Shown here in pieces: positions 17,968-28,651 of a DNA stretch of 64,000 bases. Source of the DNA: CAVTYH01 sp963738835 (lineage in GTDB: Bacteria; Planctomycetota; Planctomycetia; Pirellulales; JADZDJ01). The notes below the pieces were generated by a model that was not told where the DNA came from, made no database searches, and saw only the letters and a program-made list of their open reading frames with translations. The first letter of the stretch is position 1. Every line of letters starts with the position of its first letter. The translations under genes were made by a program, and so were the position numbers. Where the stretch lies: positions 558,001 through 622,000 of the forward strand of contig CAVTYH010000009.1 in NCBI GenBank assembly GCA_963738835.1, in the 5' to 3' direction.

Positions 17968-18534
17968 GGCATGTCCTCCGCGCCGCTACGAAACGTTGGT
18001 GGAATGGAGGCGGCGGCGCGACGCGCTCCACGCCTGGGCGGGTTATCAAAGGCGGGTTCCAAAACCAGCCGGGTCCACACGAATCACGCTGGATTACAAC
18101 AACTCCTCACCATCGCTGTGGCAGCGGCGCACTAAAAATGCCCCAGGTGCGCACTGCGATTGCCCACGGCAAGCAAAAGCATCTGCGGCAGAGTAGCCGA
18201 CCGAATATCCGATGGGAGGCAACTCCGAGAGGCCCGCTAGCAGCAAGCGCAAAAGAGAAGTTGCAAAAGAGCAGTTTGGTGATGGAGGCCTAGCCGGCGG
18301 GAGCCTGCTTCTCGTTCTTGACAAGTAGCGTGCGTATGGCCCGCAAAACTGCTTGTCGCATCTCCACTATCTCAAGTATTGCTACAAATCCGGATTGAGG
18401 CAACAGCAACTTTTAAGCCAGCGGGCGGATTTTTGTACGTTTGTACGCCAACCGGGGCGATTTCGAGGGGATAGAGGTAACTCTGGCGGTGGCATCTGCC
18501 AGACCGCGGGCAGCCTGCGCCACTTTAAGTCGCA
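17968..18534. other. Gene-free stretch upstream of prkA
   Basis: I find no gene, RNA or clear repeat in these 567 bases. The promoter of prkA should lie in its left part, but no confident -35/-10 pair stands out. Confidence 0.5.
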
Positions 18535-19029
18535 TCACGCCAACAGCCGTTCCACGCTTTCGATCAGCCTGTCCATCGCGAACGGCTTGCGAATGTAATC
18601 GTCGACGCCCAGCATTTCAGCGTACGCTTTGTGACGACTACCTTCGTTGGCGGTAATCATAATGACCCGCAACGGCACCGGTCGAGTGCGGCGGAGTTTC
18701 TCCAGCACCAGGAATCCGCTGCGTTTGGGCATCATCATGTCCAAAATCACCAGATCGGGATCCTCCCGTTCGCAAAGCACCAGGCCCTGGTTCCCGTCAC
18801 GGGCCACCAACACCTGGTAGCCCTTCGCCCCGAGGGCAAGCCGCATCGATTCAACAATTTCCTGATCGTCGTCCACAAGCAAAATGCGCTTGCCTATGGC
18901 GTCGGTTTTTGGCTGTGCCTCGGGCTTCGGCTGAGCGTCCATTTTCGATGCAGCGGACTTTGCGGTGTCAGATTTCGCGGCATCGGCCTTTGTTTGGCCC
19001 GTTTTCGATTTTGCGGTGGCTTCCTTCAT
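18535..19029 (-). CDS. Response regulator receiver protein with Lys/Ala-rich N-terminal tail
   Basis: 164 residues from the ATG at 19029. A CheY-like receiver domain fills residues 45-164: acidic pocket in ILLVDDDQEIV, phosphoacceptor Asp in DLVILDMMMPKRSG, Thr in VIMITANEG, and Lys in YIRKPFAMDRL. There is no output domain. Residues 1-45 (KEATAKSKTGQTKADAAKSD...) are low-complexity and basic, resembling histone-H1-like tails, which is unusual in front of a receiver. No histidine kinase is adjacent. Confidence 0.92.
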   Translation of the reverse strand: MKEATAKSKTGQTKADAAKSDTAKSAASKMDAQPKPEAQPKTDAIGKRILLVDDDQEIVESMRLALGAKGYQVLVARDGNQGLVLCEREDPDLVILDMMMPKRSGFLVLEKLRRTRPVPLRVIMITANEGSRHKAYAEMLGVDDYIRKPFAMDRLIESVERLLA

Positions 19030-19149
19030 GATCGTCCCTGATGAAACGCGGTGGCGATAACACAATTATCGTATCGCAAATGCGTTGTACCGGACAGTGG
19101 GAGCCAGGTTACTGTGTGAGAGAATGCCCGTAACAAATAGGCAATGGCG

Positions 19150-19183
19150 CAAAAAAAGCCCACAGGCTTTGGCCGTGGGCTTT
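19150..19183 (-). terminator. Rho-independent terminator of the PEP-CTERM gene
   Basis: On the minus strand AAAGCCCAC pairs with GTGGGCTTT (19155-19163 with 19175-19183, 9 bp, 11-base loop) and is followed by a T7 tract (19151-19157 region). It lies 31 bases after the PEP-CTERM stop codon. Confidence 0.9.
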
Positions 19184-19213
19184 GATGAATACGAGCAGCA
19201 AGATGGCGAAACC

Positions 19214-20191
19214 CTAAATCGATCGGAGGCGGCGGCGGGCTGTGAGCAAAAATGCTAGTCCACCAGCTCCAGCCATCGCGATTGACGACGGCTCCGGCAC
19301 CGCCACCTGCGAGGTAACCGATTCCCAGGTGCCGCCGATGCGGAATTCGTCGTAGGAGCCAACAGCCGCCACCGCTATCGGCGGGCCAGCGGCTTGGTTG
19401 CCAGTGAACGGGCGAACGTAGTTGAGCTGCCCCAGGTCAAACTCGGTCCCGGTGTAGAACTGGGCGACTGCCGCGGCGGCCTCGGTGGTGACGTCCGTAG
19501 GGTCAACCCACATCGTGACGGTTTCCAATGCGGCGCTCGTGTTCCAATCGATGCGGCCGATGATCAGGTGGGTCACACCCGTGCCCATGTCGACGTTGCT
19601 GGCGCGAATGCCCGCAGGATTCGAGTTCGTGTAGATGACAGCGATCTTTCCATTGCTGCCCTGGAGCGAGCCGCTGACGGTGGCGCCGATCTGACCCACG
19701 GTCAGTTTTTCGGAGGAGGTGGTGCCGACCAGAGAGAAGAGCGCCAAGTTCATCGTGCGTAGTGTGTCATTCTCCCTCTGCATGAGCACGCTGAAGTAGG
19801 TTGTGCCTGAATCGATCGTTTGACCGCCAAAGTTTCGAGACATGCTTTCGCTAGCAGCGGGAGTCAGGGAATCGAGCGTCAGCTTGTTGCCAGTCGCGGC
19901 AGCATAGCCGGTTGCGGTGTACGACAGGCCCGGCGAGGTGGCCGTCCGGTTCGTGCCGGCAGCAGCGCCATTATTCTGGTTGCCAGTACCCCAACCTTCG
20001 GTGTTGGCCAGACTGGCGTTGCCGGTGGAGTTCCAACCGGTGCCACCGATGGGTGTTCCGCCGGTGTTCGGGAATAGAGTACCGGCGGCGTAGTCAAATG
20101 GCTCTTGCATCGAACCGGAAATAGTCGCAGCCCCTGCAATACTTGCCGATGCAAGTACAAGACTTAAGCCAACCGTTAAGCGAAGTCGCAT
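19214..20191 (-). CDS. PEP-CTERM sorting-domain exported protein
   Basis: 325 residues from the ATG at 20191; an upstream in-frame ATG would add 15 residues before a normal signal peptide (LRLTVGLSLVLASASIAGAA). The mature part is Gly/Thr/Ser-rich, beta-type (EPFDYAAGTLFPNTGGTPIGGTGWN, DEFRIGGTWESV), like other planctomycete autotransporter-like surface proteins. The C-terminus carries a full PEP-CTERM signal: VPEPSSIAMAGAGGLAFLLT, then RRRLRS. Such signals are processed by an exosortase, which is not in this window. A strong terminator follows. Confidence 0.93.
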   Translation of the reverse strand: MRLRLTVGLSLVLASASIAGAATISGSMQEPFDYAAGTLFPNTGGTPIGGTGWNSTGNASLANTEGWGTGNQNNGAAAGTNRTATSPGLSYTATGYAAATGNKLTLDSLTPAASESMSRNFGGQTIDSGTTYFSVLMQRENDTLRTMNLALFSLVGTTSSEKLTVGQIGATVSGSLQGSNGKIAVIYTNSNPAGIRASNVDMGTGVTHLIIGRIDWNTSAALETVTMWVDPTDVTTEAAAAVAQFYTGTEFDLGQLNYVRPFTGNQAAGPPIAVAAVGSYDEFRIGGTWESVTSQVAVPEPSSIAMAGAGGLAFLLTARRRLRSI

Positions 20192-20592
20192 GTGAGTCCC
20201 CCCGAAGGTGCCTAATCTTAAGATGAGATGAACCAACGCTCAGCCAATGCGCACTTCTCTGCCGTTCTCCTGCCCCCGAAACTGAGGGTCAGTTGGGAGC
20301 TTATTCAGGCTTTAAGTTGCTGTCAAGCTTTTTGGCGTTTTTTTTCGCATTCATCGGCTTGGCCAGCCCCCCGCTTCCGAATTCGCTCTTTAAAAAACTA
20401 TTTGCGGCAGCGATCCTGAGGCGGTATCATTATCTCAGCCCTTAAGGGGAAGGGATTTCTGGATCAGGCTTCTTTCGGGCTGGGGAGAAGCTAGACGCTC
20501 GGTGCTGGCAATTTATCGTGAACCGTCGATTGCCCAGCGCTTGAATTGCGTCCGCGGAGCCAACCGTTCGGGTTCAGGGGGACGCCGACAGT
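20192..20592. other. Divergent intergenic region between two PEP-CTERM genes
   Basis: 400 bases without a gene. It must carry promoters for both the PEP-CTERM protein (leftward) and the sugar dehydrogenase (rightward). A T-rich run (20330-20347) is the only notable block; I cannot place promoter boxes with confidence. Confidence 0.5.
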
Positions 20593-22583
20593 ATGATACG
20601 CATCTCTACGCGCGGTCGTTGCACGGCTATTGCAACGTGCGTTGCACTGGCCGCCACCGGCCTTAGCGGCTCCCGCGCGAGTGCTCAGGTTAGCTATCCG
20701 AGCACGTTTCAGATTACCGATCGCGATGTGCCGGGACAGATTGCTGTTCAGCTGCAAGACTATGCGATTGCGCCGAATTCGCAAATCAGCCAGACATCCG
20801 GCGACAAAACTGCCACGCAGGTAGCGCGCATCAACTTCATGCGCCAAGATCCGACAAACGCCAATCGCTTTGTCGTGCCCGATTTGAATGGCAATTTGTA
20901 TACGCTCGACAAAACGACGCGAACATTTTCGACGTACATGAATTTCGGTTCGATCTTTAGTGGGTTCGACCCAAATCCCGGATTTGCAGCCGGATTGGTA
21001 ACGATCCAGTTCGATCCAGGTTTTCTCGATCCCAGTAGCTCGGGGTATGGCGAGTTTTACACGACTCACACCGAGAATACGGGGGGAACTGATTTTCGAG
21101 TTGGCATCCTGACGCAGTGGAAAGTGCCGGGCGACCCGTTGGTGAACTTCGGTAATCCCGCGGTGCAGCCCGAGCACCGCGAGATGCTGCGCACGACCTA
21201 CACGAGCAACGTCCATCCCATTGGCGACATCGCATTCAATCCGAACGCGCATCCCGGCGATGCCGATTATCGAATGATGTACATTTCGAGTGGCGACGGC
21301 GCAGCCGGCGAGAGTGGCACTCCGACGCGCAACATGGACCAGATGCTGAATAACTATTTGGGCAAAGTGCTGCGAATTCAGCCCAATTCCGTTACCGATC
21401 CCACTCCCTATAGCATTCCCAGCGACAATCCCTACGCCTCAAGCACTTTCACCGATGCGGGCGCCAAAGGTGAGATTTGGGCGTACGGCTTCCGCAATCC
21501 GCACCGGCTCTATTTCGATCAGCCCAGCGGGAAGTTGATCGTCGACGACATTGGGCTGAACTCGTACGAGGAAGTCGACATCGTCCACAAAGGGGCCAAT
21601 TACGGGTACTCAAAGATCGAAGGCAATCAGGTTCTCGGAACGAACAACAGTGTGAACAGTAGTACGTTGCCGGCGACGCTGCCAATTTGGGTCAGCAGCA
21701 CATCTAGCGCGTTTAACGGTTTGACGATCACGCCGACCTACCCAGTTGCAGAATTTAGCCACGAAGACGGCGATGCCATCACGAGCGGTTTCGTTTACCG
21801 CGGCACGAAAATTCCATCGTTGATCGGTAAATATGTATTTGGCGATATCACTACTGGCGCCTGTTTTACGTCGATTATGCAGCGTTGTTAGCGCAAGAGG
21901 CCGAAAACAATGGTTTTGGCGATCCACTAACCATGCCGCAAATTCATGAACTGAAGGTGATGTACAACGGGTCACAAATTCGTGTCTTTGACTTGGTGCG
22001 AGATACGTTTGATTTGCGGAACGAAACGCCAAATGGGTCTACTTTGTTTGATGGAATTGATGACAACGATCGTCTTCCCGGCACTGCTAGTGCTACAAAC
22101 GTCAACGATCCCTACGGAGTTGCCTATAAGCAGCCCGGCGATTCTCAGGGTGGTCGAGCCGATATTCGCTGGGCGATGGGGCCCGACAATGAACTGTATT
22201 TAATCAGCAAAAGCGACGGCATGATTCGCGCTGGTCAACGCCGGCGACTATACCGGCGTAATAGGCGACTTCAACTTTGACGGCAAAGTAACGAATGCTG
22301 ATATCCAAATGATGTTGGATGCCATGGCCGACGTAAACTCCTTCAGATCTACTCATTTGCTGGCGGATGCCGATTGGCTGGCACTGGGCGACATTAATCA
22401 CGATAATGCCGTAACAACGGATGATATTCAGGCATTGCTCGCGCCTTAGCGAATTCTGGCTCGGCATTGCAAGGCGTTCCTGAGCCATCGGCGGTGGTGC
22501 TGGCAATCGCAGGATTGTTAAGTTGGCTGGCCATTGCCAACCACCGGATGCGCTATTTCCGCCGCAGCGCAAATTGCATGTAG
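20593..22583 (+). CDS. Exported PQQ-type glucose/sorbosone dehydrogenase with dockerin repeat and PEP-CTERM anchor; three apparent frameshifts
   Basis: A signal peptide (CVALAATGLSGSRASAQ) precedes a six-bladed propeller of the glucose/sorbosone dehydrogenase family: VHPIGDIAFNPNAHPGDADY, MYISSGDGA, LGKVLRIQP, IWAYGFRNPHRLYFD, IGLNSYEEVDIVHKGANYGY. Near 21860 the frame shifts to LFYVDYAALLAQEAENNGFG and continues to about 22230. A second shift leads to a dockerin-like pair of calcium loops, GDFNFDGKVTNADIQMML and GDINHDNAVTTDDIQALLA. A third, at about 22440, leads to VPEPSAVVLAIAGLLSWLAI and RMRYFRR, a PEP-CTERM signal ending at 22583. Restored length is about 660 residues. The last 31 bases overlap the convergent gene. 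Confidence 0.85.
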
Positions 22584-24313
22584 TGGACGCCGGTGTCGTC
22601 ATCGGTGAGCATGGCGCCTTCCGGAGCCAGATATTTGGCGATCGCTTCCCAAGGCGGCAGAGGATTCTTTTCCAGCCCTTGATTGAGAGCGCCCAGCACC
22701 GGATTGTTTGCCGAGCGGTCTCGCAAAGTGTTGCGGGTATTTTCAGAGGCCGCCAGGTCGTACATGTATTTCCAGCTCAGATCGGGACGGCTGAAACTGA
22801 GCATGCCTGGTTTCGCGCCGCCGGACTGTCGGCCAATTCTGCTGGCAATCAGCTTGTAATCGAGGGCTGTCGCCAGATTATTGGACGAATCGTCGCGGTG
22901 CGCCAAAATGTGTTCCATCACCGACGGACGGTCGGAAACGAGCACCCAGTCATTCATCAAGGCGAAACACGGCTGCGGCCGCGCGTCGTCCGCAGGGCGC
23001 TCGCCAGCTTGTTTATAATAAACCACGCCCGAATACGTCTTCTTGTCGATTCCTGCCCCGAAACGTTGGACAATTTTATCGAACGTTTCGTGGAACGCCT
23101 TGGGGTCATTCAATTGCGCGCCAACCAGCGTTTGACCACCGACGCCTAATCGCACGGGTCGTTCGAACCAAGTGGTGTGAATGAACCGACCAGATAGTGC
23201 CGGCAACAGGTCGTGCTCCACATCGATACCCAGTGTACGCAGCACCCGATCGTTGATGCGTTTGGCGGTCGTTCCATCGCCGCTGAAGGTATCCCCCAGT
23301 TTAGTTCCGCGATCGAAAGTCTGCTGTAAATCCCAGTGAAGCGACATGTAACTGGCCACATCGGCGGGAATCCAGGCCGGCGGCGTATCGTCGCCCGATC
23401 CGATGGCGATCAAGTCCAAAATGCCAGCGCGGGGGTTATCCAACAGCATGTGCAGATTGGTAATGCCGTCGAAATCTTCGGTGGCTAGCACGATGCTGGC
23501 GCCCACGGCTTTCAGGCCATTAAGTCCGAGAGCCGGCATGAAAGCCGCGGCGATTTGGGCCGCCGGATTGCCGGCCGTGGTGGCTTTGAAAATTCCGATG
23601 GGATCAACAAAGGCGGTAATTTGCGGCTCCTCGTCCTTCGTGCCACGGCACCGATTCATCACGGCGCCAAATTGGGGATTCTCCGCCAGGCAATCGTCGC
23701 CGCCTTGTGTCCAGCGATCCACGATCTGCTTGACCACCGCCAGATTGGCACACACCGCCATGGTGTTGTCACGCTCGAACAACACCCACGGCGAGCTGTC
23801 GCCATTGCCATACTCGTACACCGACACCGTGACGCCGCCGACTGTTTCTTCGTGAAACCGATAGCCGGCATCTTCGAAAGCCGCGCGGATTTTGTCGGCT
23901 AGCTTGCGGGCGGCGACGATGCTGTCGCCGCAGTCCATCAGGAATACCATATCCAGACCGTTCGGATTCGGTGCAGTGGGATCGCGCGGCAGCATGGCAA
24001 AAGTGATTTCGCCCTGCGGCAGCCTGGCGAGCTCTTGGATCGAAAGACCGGTCCGCTCTTTGATCTGAGTGAGCGTATTGTTGGCGGCATCAATCAGGCC
24101 GCTGACGAAGGGCCGAATTTGCGGGTCGGCAAACATGCGGCCAAGATTGGTTTGCTGAAAAGAATCGACAAGTTCCGGGACGCTGGCCACATTGGCATAA
24201 ACCAACGTGTTCTTCGGCAGCAACTTAATAGCAGGCAACGGCGCCGCATCGGCCAAGCCCGCCAACTGTGCCGCCCACGTAATTGCACCGAGGCAAACGC
24301 ACTTCCAAAACAT
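22553..24313 (-). CDS. Exported DUF3352-like protein
   Basis: 586 residues from the ATG at 24313, preceded by CCGGAG. The upstream in-frame extension is not convincing. A signal peptide (WKCVCLGAITWAAQLAGLADAA) leads to LPAIKLLPKNTLVYANVASVPELVDSFQQTNLGRMFADPQIRPFV, the typical opening of the planctomycete DUF3352-type exported family. Later blocks include TAFVDPIGIFKA, YYKQAGERPADD and SWKYMYDLAASENTRNTLRD. The function of the family is not known. The gene is convergent with the sugar dehydrogenase. Confidence 0.85.
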   Translation of the reverse strand: MFWKCVCLGAITWAAQLAGLADAAPLPAIKLLPKNTLVYANVASVPELVDSFQQTNLGRMFADPQIRPFVSGLIDAANNTLTQIKERTGLSIQELARLPQGEITFAMLPRDPTAPNPNGLDMVFLMDCGDSIVAARKLADKIRAAFEDAGYRFHEETVGGVTVSVYEYGNGDSSPWVLFERDNTMAVCANLAVVKQIVDRWTQGGDDCLAENPQFGAVMNRCRGTKDEEPQITAFVDPIGIFKATTAGNPAAQIAAAFMPALGLNGLKAVGASIVLATEDFDGITNLHMLLDNPRAGILDLIAIGSGDDTPPAWIPADVASYMSLHWDLQQTFDRGTKLGDTFSGDGTTAKRINDRVLRTLGIDVEHDLLPALSGRFIHTTWFERPVRLGVGGQTLVGAQLNDPKAFHETFDKIVQRFGAGIDKKTYSGVVYYKQAGERPADDARPQPCFALMNDWVLVSDRPSVMEHILAHRDDSSNNLATALDYKLIASRIGRQSGGAKPGMLSFSRPDLSWKYMYDLAASENTRNTLRDRSANNPVLGALNQGLEKNPLPPWEAIAKYLAPEGAMLTDDDTGVHYMQFALRRK

Positions 24314-24695
24314 CTGACGACTCCGGCAAATGAGTAAGGTGATCACGGTAATACTTCGCTGATCCGGGGTTGATATTGGTGTGCTTGGTAGCGTGTGGAA
24401 TCGTACACGAGTTTCGCCTCCGGCCCGTTGTTGTCGCATTGTACCTTCCGAGCCGGCTCGTTGTTTCGCAATTGCTGCCCGAGACTGCAAATCAGCTCAA
24501 TTTGCGCTATTTCGCTAGCTTTCCTACCGTTGTTGTGCAAAATGCGAATCAACAGCCTTCTTTCAGGTTTTAAGTGGAGAAGTGGGGAAGATATTCCGAT
24601 TATTCTGCCTGCGCAGAGTTTGCGGGCCGCTTCCGGGCTTTATTGGCCAGCGCTGCTGCGGTGCATCGTATTGAACTGATCGGTAACCGGAAGAA
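24314..24695. other. Divergent promoter region between the DUF3352 gene and gspD
   Basis: 380 bases with no supportable gene. It lies between two divergent genes and should hold both promoters. No hairpin or repeat stands out. Confidence 0.5.
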
Positions 24696-27600
24696 ATGGA
24701 TTCGTTTTCCAGTATGATGACCAACAAATCAACCATTCGGTGCGTAAGCCGCCTCGCGGTTCTGGCCGTGTTTATGGCGTGCGGGCAGACGACCCGGGCA
24801 CAAAATGCCGGGCCGCCGTCGGCTGTTCAGACCCCACCGGCTGCAATCTCCGGAGAGGCAGGCGCGACCATCGCGCCATACTCCGTCCCGGCCGGCAGCA
24901 TCGACGAGGTGCTGCGCAAGCTCCATGAAAAATATCCAGCCAGCACGGGGGTGCGTTTTACCCACGATGCCCGGACCTCGCAAATTCTGGCCTTCGGCCC
25001 GGCAGCGGTGCAGGACCAAGTAAGTGCATTGATCCAAGCCAGCGGCGGTATGGTATCGCCGAACCCGGCTGCGGGTCAAACTCCGGCGGCAGCCAGCGGC
25101 CCAGCCGTCGACAACAAAGCAGTTATGCGCGGGCCGAAAGTGGTGCCGCTGCGAAATCTTACTTGGCGAGAATTCGAAACACAGCTCTCAGCCATCTTCG
25201 GCAAGACTTTGCCGGTCACAATTGAACACGGTGGCGATTGGGCTCGTTATACGCTGGAGACGCGCGCCGGTCGGGTGAATCTGATCGTCGATCGCAAAGC
25301 CAGCCAGGTCGCATTGGAAGGTCCGGTGCGTTTGGCCGATGCCTGGGCGAAAGTTGTCGAATCGCTTGATGCCCATCCGCAGCAAGCCAATGACGACACC
25401 CGCGTGGTGCCGCTGGGTGCCGCGAAGAGCGCCGATGTGGTGAAAGCGCTGTCGGTGTTCCGCAATGCCGCGGCAACCACGGGCAATACCATACGCGATT
25501 CGAATTCAGCTCCTGCCGGACAAAACAACAACTCCGGCCGGATGATCAACATGATTTTCCAGCCGCGCGAAGGCGGCGCTGCCAACCCAACAGACGCACT
25601 GGCGCAGCGCCGGGTGCCGTCGCTCAAGTGCCGGGCAACAATCCGGACGAAAACCAGCAACCCGGCCAACCTGGCCAGCCCGGCGCCGGATCGCCGCCGG
25701 CGAATGAGCCAGAAGGCGGCAGCGAATTGATCGGGCCGGTGCAAATCGAGTTTTTAGAAGGGCTCGACGTCATCGTCATTCGAGGAAATCCGCGCGACGT
25801 GGCAAAGGTGCAGGAGATCATCAAGAAAATCGAGGAGTTGAGTGCTGTTACTCAACCGAAGATTGAAATCTATCCGCTGCGTTATGTCAGCGGCCAATCG
25901 CTGGCCACACTGGTCACAACCATCTATGCACAGACCTTGCAGACACGGCAAGGGACGGTCAGCGTTACGCCGCTGGTTAAGCCAAACTCGCTGCTGTTGA
26001 TTGGCCGGCCCGAGGCGGTATCGAGCATGATTGGCTTGATCCAGAAGTTGGATCAGCCGGTTAATCCCGCGTCGATGTTCCAAGTGTATCCGCTGAAGCA
26101 TGCGTCGGCGGCGGCGGCTCAGCAAATCGTGCAGCAGTTCCTTTCCGGGCGGCTGGGCGGTTTGAGTGGCACCGCTTCGGTGGTGCAAGATTACCGCAGC
26201 AATTCGCTGATTGTGCAGGCCAGTCCGCGCGATCTGCAGGAAGTCGACGCTCTGATCAAGAAAATTGATACTACGACGAGTCCTGCGGAAAGCCAACTGC
26301 GGATTTTCCCGCTTCGAAATTCTGTTGCGGACGAGCTCGCACAAATTCTGCAAAACGCTTTGAGCGGTCAGACCACACGTAATCAGCAAGGCGGACAAGG
26401 CGGAGGCCAGGGTGGTGGCGGCGGTGGTGGCGCTGGGCAAGGGTTCCAAGGCGGCGGCGGTTTCGGCGCCGGCGCCCAGGGCGCAGGTGGCTTCGGCGGC
26501 GGTCAGGGCGGTGGCTTTGGCGGCGGGGCACAGCCCGTTGGCGGTGCAGCCGCGGTGCAAGGCGCTACCGGCGGCGGCGGCCAGCAAACGCAGGCAAATT
26601 TACAACAAGCTTCTCGGCGGTTGGTGCTGATGACCTTTGACGGCACCATCCGCGAAGGCATCCGCAGCGGCCTGCTGACCGATGTGCGCATTACCTCCGA
26701 TGCGCGCGCCAACACGCTAATTGTCTCTGCTCCGGCCGAGAGCATGGATTTGATTTCGGCGCTGATCCAGCAGCTCGATCAAATGCCGTCGGCCGAATCG
26801 CAGATCAAAGTGTTTTCGATCGTCAACGGCGATGCCATCAATCTGGTCCAGATGCTGCAAACCTTGTTTGGCCAGCAGCGCGTCATCACCGCCACGGGCG
26901 GCGGTGGTGGAGCGGGGGGCGGCAACGCCGGCGGTGCAGTGCAAGTGGAAGACATCTTGGTGCCGGTCCGCTTCTCCGTCGATCAGCGTACGAACACCAT
27001 CATTGCTTCCGGCTCATCGAAAGACCTGGCCGTGGTGGAAGCGATCTTGCTGAAGCTGGACGAAAACGACGTCCGGTCGCGCAAGAACATGATTTATCGC
27101 TTGAAAAACGTGCCAGCTTTGAACGTGGCCAACGAGCTTACGCAGTTCCTGACTCAAGTGCGCACCTTGCAGCAGCAGTTGGAACCTACCGGCACGGCCA
27201 ATCCGTTCGAGGAAATCGAACGGGAAGTGGTGGTGGTGGCCGAGCAGGTCAGCAACAGCCTGATCGTGAGCGCCACGCCGCGGTACTTCGACGAAATGGC
27301 GAAGATCATCGAGCAAATCGATCGCCGGCCACCGATGGTAATGATCCAGGTGCTGATTGCGGAAGTGACGCTGAACAATACCGACGAATTCGGCGTGGAG
27401 CTGGGATTGCAGAACTCGGTGCTCTTCGACCGCAGTCTCTCAGGCGCAGAATTTCGTGACACGAGATGTCACTACAACGAATCTTAATGGAACCACTCAG
27501 ACGACGCAGACAGTTTTCGGCGCCGATAATAATCCGGGCTTCAACTTCAACAACCAGCCACTAGGCAACAGTGCCAGCGACAAGGCCCTGGCGCGTCCCG

Positions 27601-28547
27601 ATCTGGTTGGCGGCCAAGGCTTATCGAACTTTGCTCTGGGGCGCATGAACAGCACCCTGGGCTATGGCGGTTTGGTGCTCGCAGCCAGCAGCGAAGGCGT
27701 GAGCGCACTGTTACGGGCTCTGTCGGAATGTCGCCGTGTCGATGTGCTCAGCCGGCCGCAGATTATGACCATGGACAACAATCCGGCGTTTTTGCAAGTC
27801 GGTCAACAAGTGCCACGCGTGACGGCGTCGAACATCACGACCGCCGGCACCATCAACACCACCACGCTCGACAACGTGGGCATCATCTTGCGAGTGAATC
27901 CACGCGTCAGTCCTGACGACGTGATTGTGATGCAAGTGGATGCAGAAAAATCGGAGTTGGGGCCGATCGATTCTGGCGTGCCGATTTCGATTGCCACTAA
28001 CGGCACCGTGCTGCGTTCGCCCATTTACAACACCACGTTGGCCCAAACCACCATTCAGGCAGTCGAAGGCCAGACAGCCGTGCTCGCCGGTCTGATTACC
28101 AGCCGCAAAGAGCAGACGCACCGCCGGGTTCCATACATTTCGAACATTCCGGTCTTGGGGAACTTGTTCCGCTACGACCTGGTGTCGCAACAGCGCACGG
28201 AACTGCTGATTGTGCTGACGCCGCACATTGTGCGCAGCGAGGAAGACGCCGATAAGGTCAAGCAGGCTGAAGCCGCGCGGATGAGCTGGTGCTTGGGTGA
28301 TGTCATCAAAATCAACGGGCCATCGGGCTTGCGAAACCGCAACGCCGACTTCAGCGATGCCGAGACCACAGTGATTTATCCAGAGATGAATCCCGATGGA
28401 TCGCCTAAGTCGGTCGGGCCGTTGCTGCCGGGCCACTCGGCGGAAGAAATTCCTGCTCCCGGGACAAACTTGCCCGGTCGAAAAGGCACCGGACCGCAGC
28501 CGACGCCTGCGAAACCGCCGCCAACTCCACCGCAAGGCAGTCAGTAG
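24696..28547 (+). CDS. gspD: Type II secretion system secretin GspD, planctomycete type; two apparent frameshifts
   Basis: About 1280 residues over three frames: 24696 to about 25600, about 25600-27445, about 27445-28547. A signal peptide (RLAVLAVFMACGQTTRA) is followed by several N-type ring domains (VIRGNPRDVAKVQEIIKKIE; MFQVYPLKHASAAAAQQIVQQFL; NSLIVQASPRDLQEVDALIKKID; NTLIVSAPAESMDLISALIQQLD), a Gly-rich insert at 26390-26600, and the pore domain: VDVLSRPQIMTMDNNPAFLQVGQQVP, VEGQTAVLAGLITSRKEQTHRRVPYISNIPVLGNLF, ELLIVLTPHIVR. It forms the outer-membrane channel. The Pro-rich tail is extra. The first break is near 25600 (VAQVPGNNPDENQQPG resumes), the second near 27445 (QNFVTRDVTTT). Confidence 0.93.
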
Positions 28548-28651
28548 TCATTCCACCGATCATTCAATAATCCTCAGGTTAGTCTCCGGCGGCCGTTGGC
28601 CACCGGCTGGTTGTGGTCGATCCTTGCATTCCCATGTCCGACGGTAAAACC

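Noticed and set aside
26390..26620. GGC-rich repeats as a possible CRISPR or VNTR array
   Set aside because: They encode a Gly-rich linker inside gspD; no constant repeat/spacer pattern is seen. The same holds for the Gly-rich tracts at 30060-30460 and 42880-43160.
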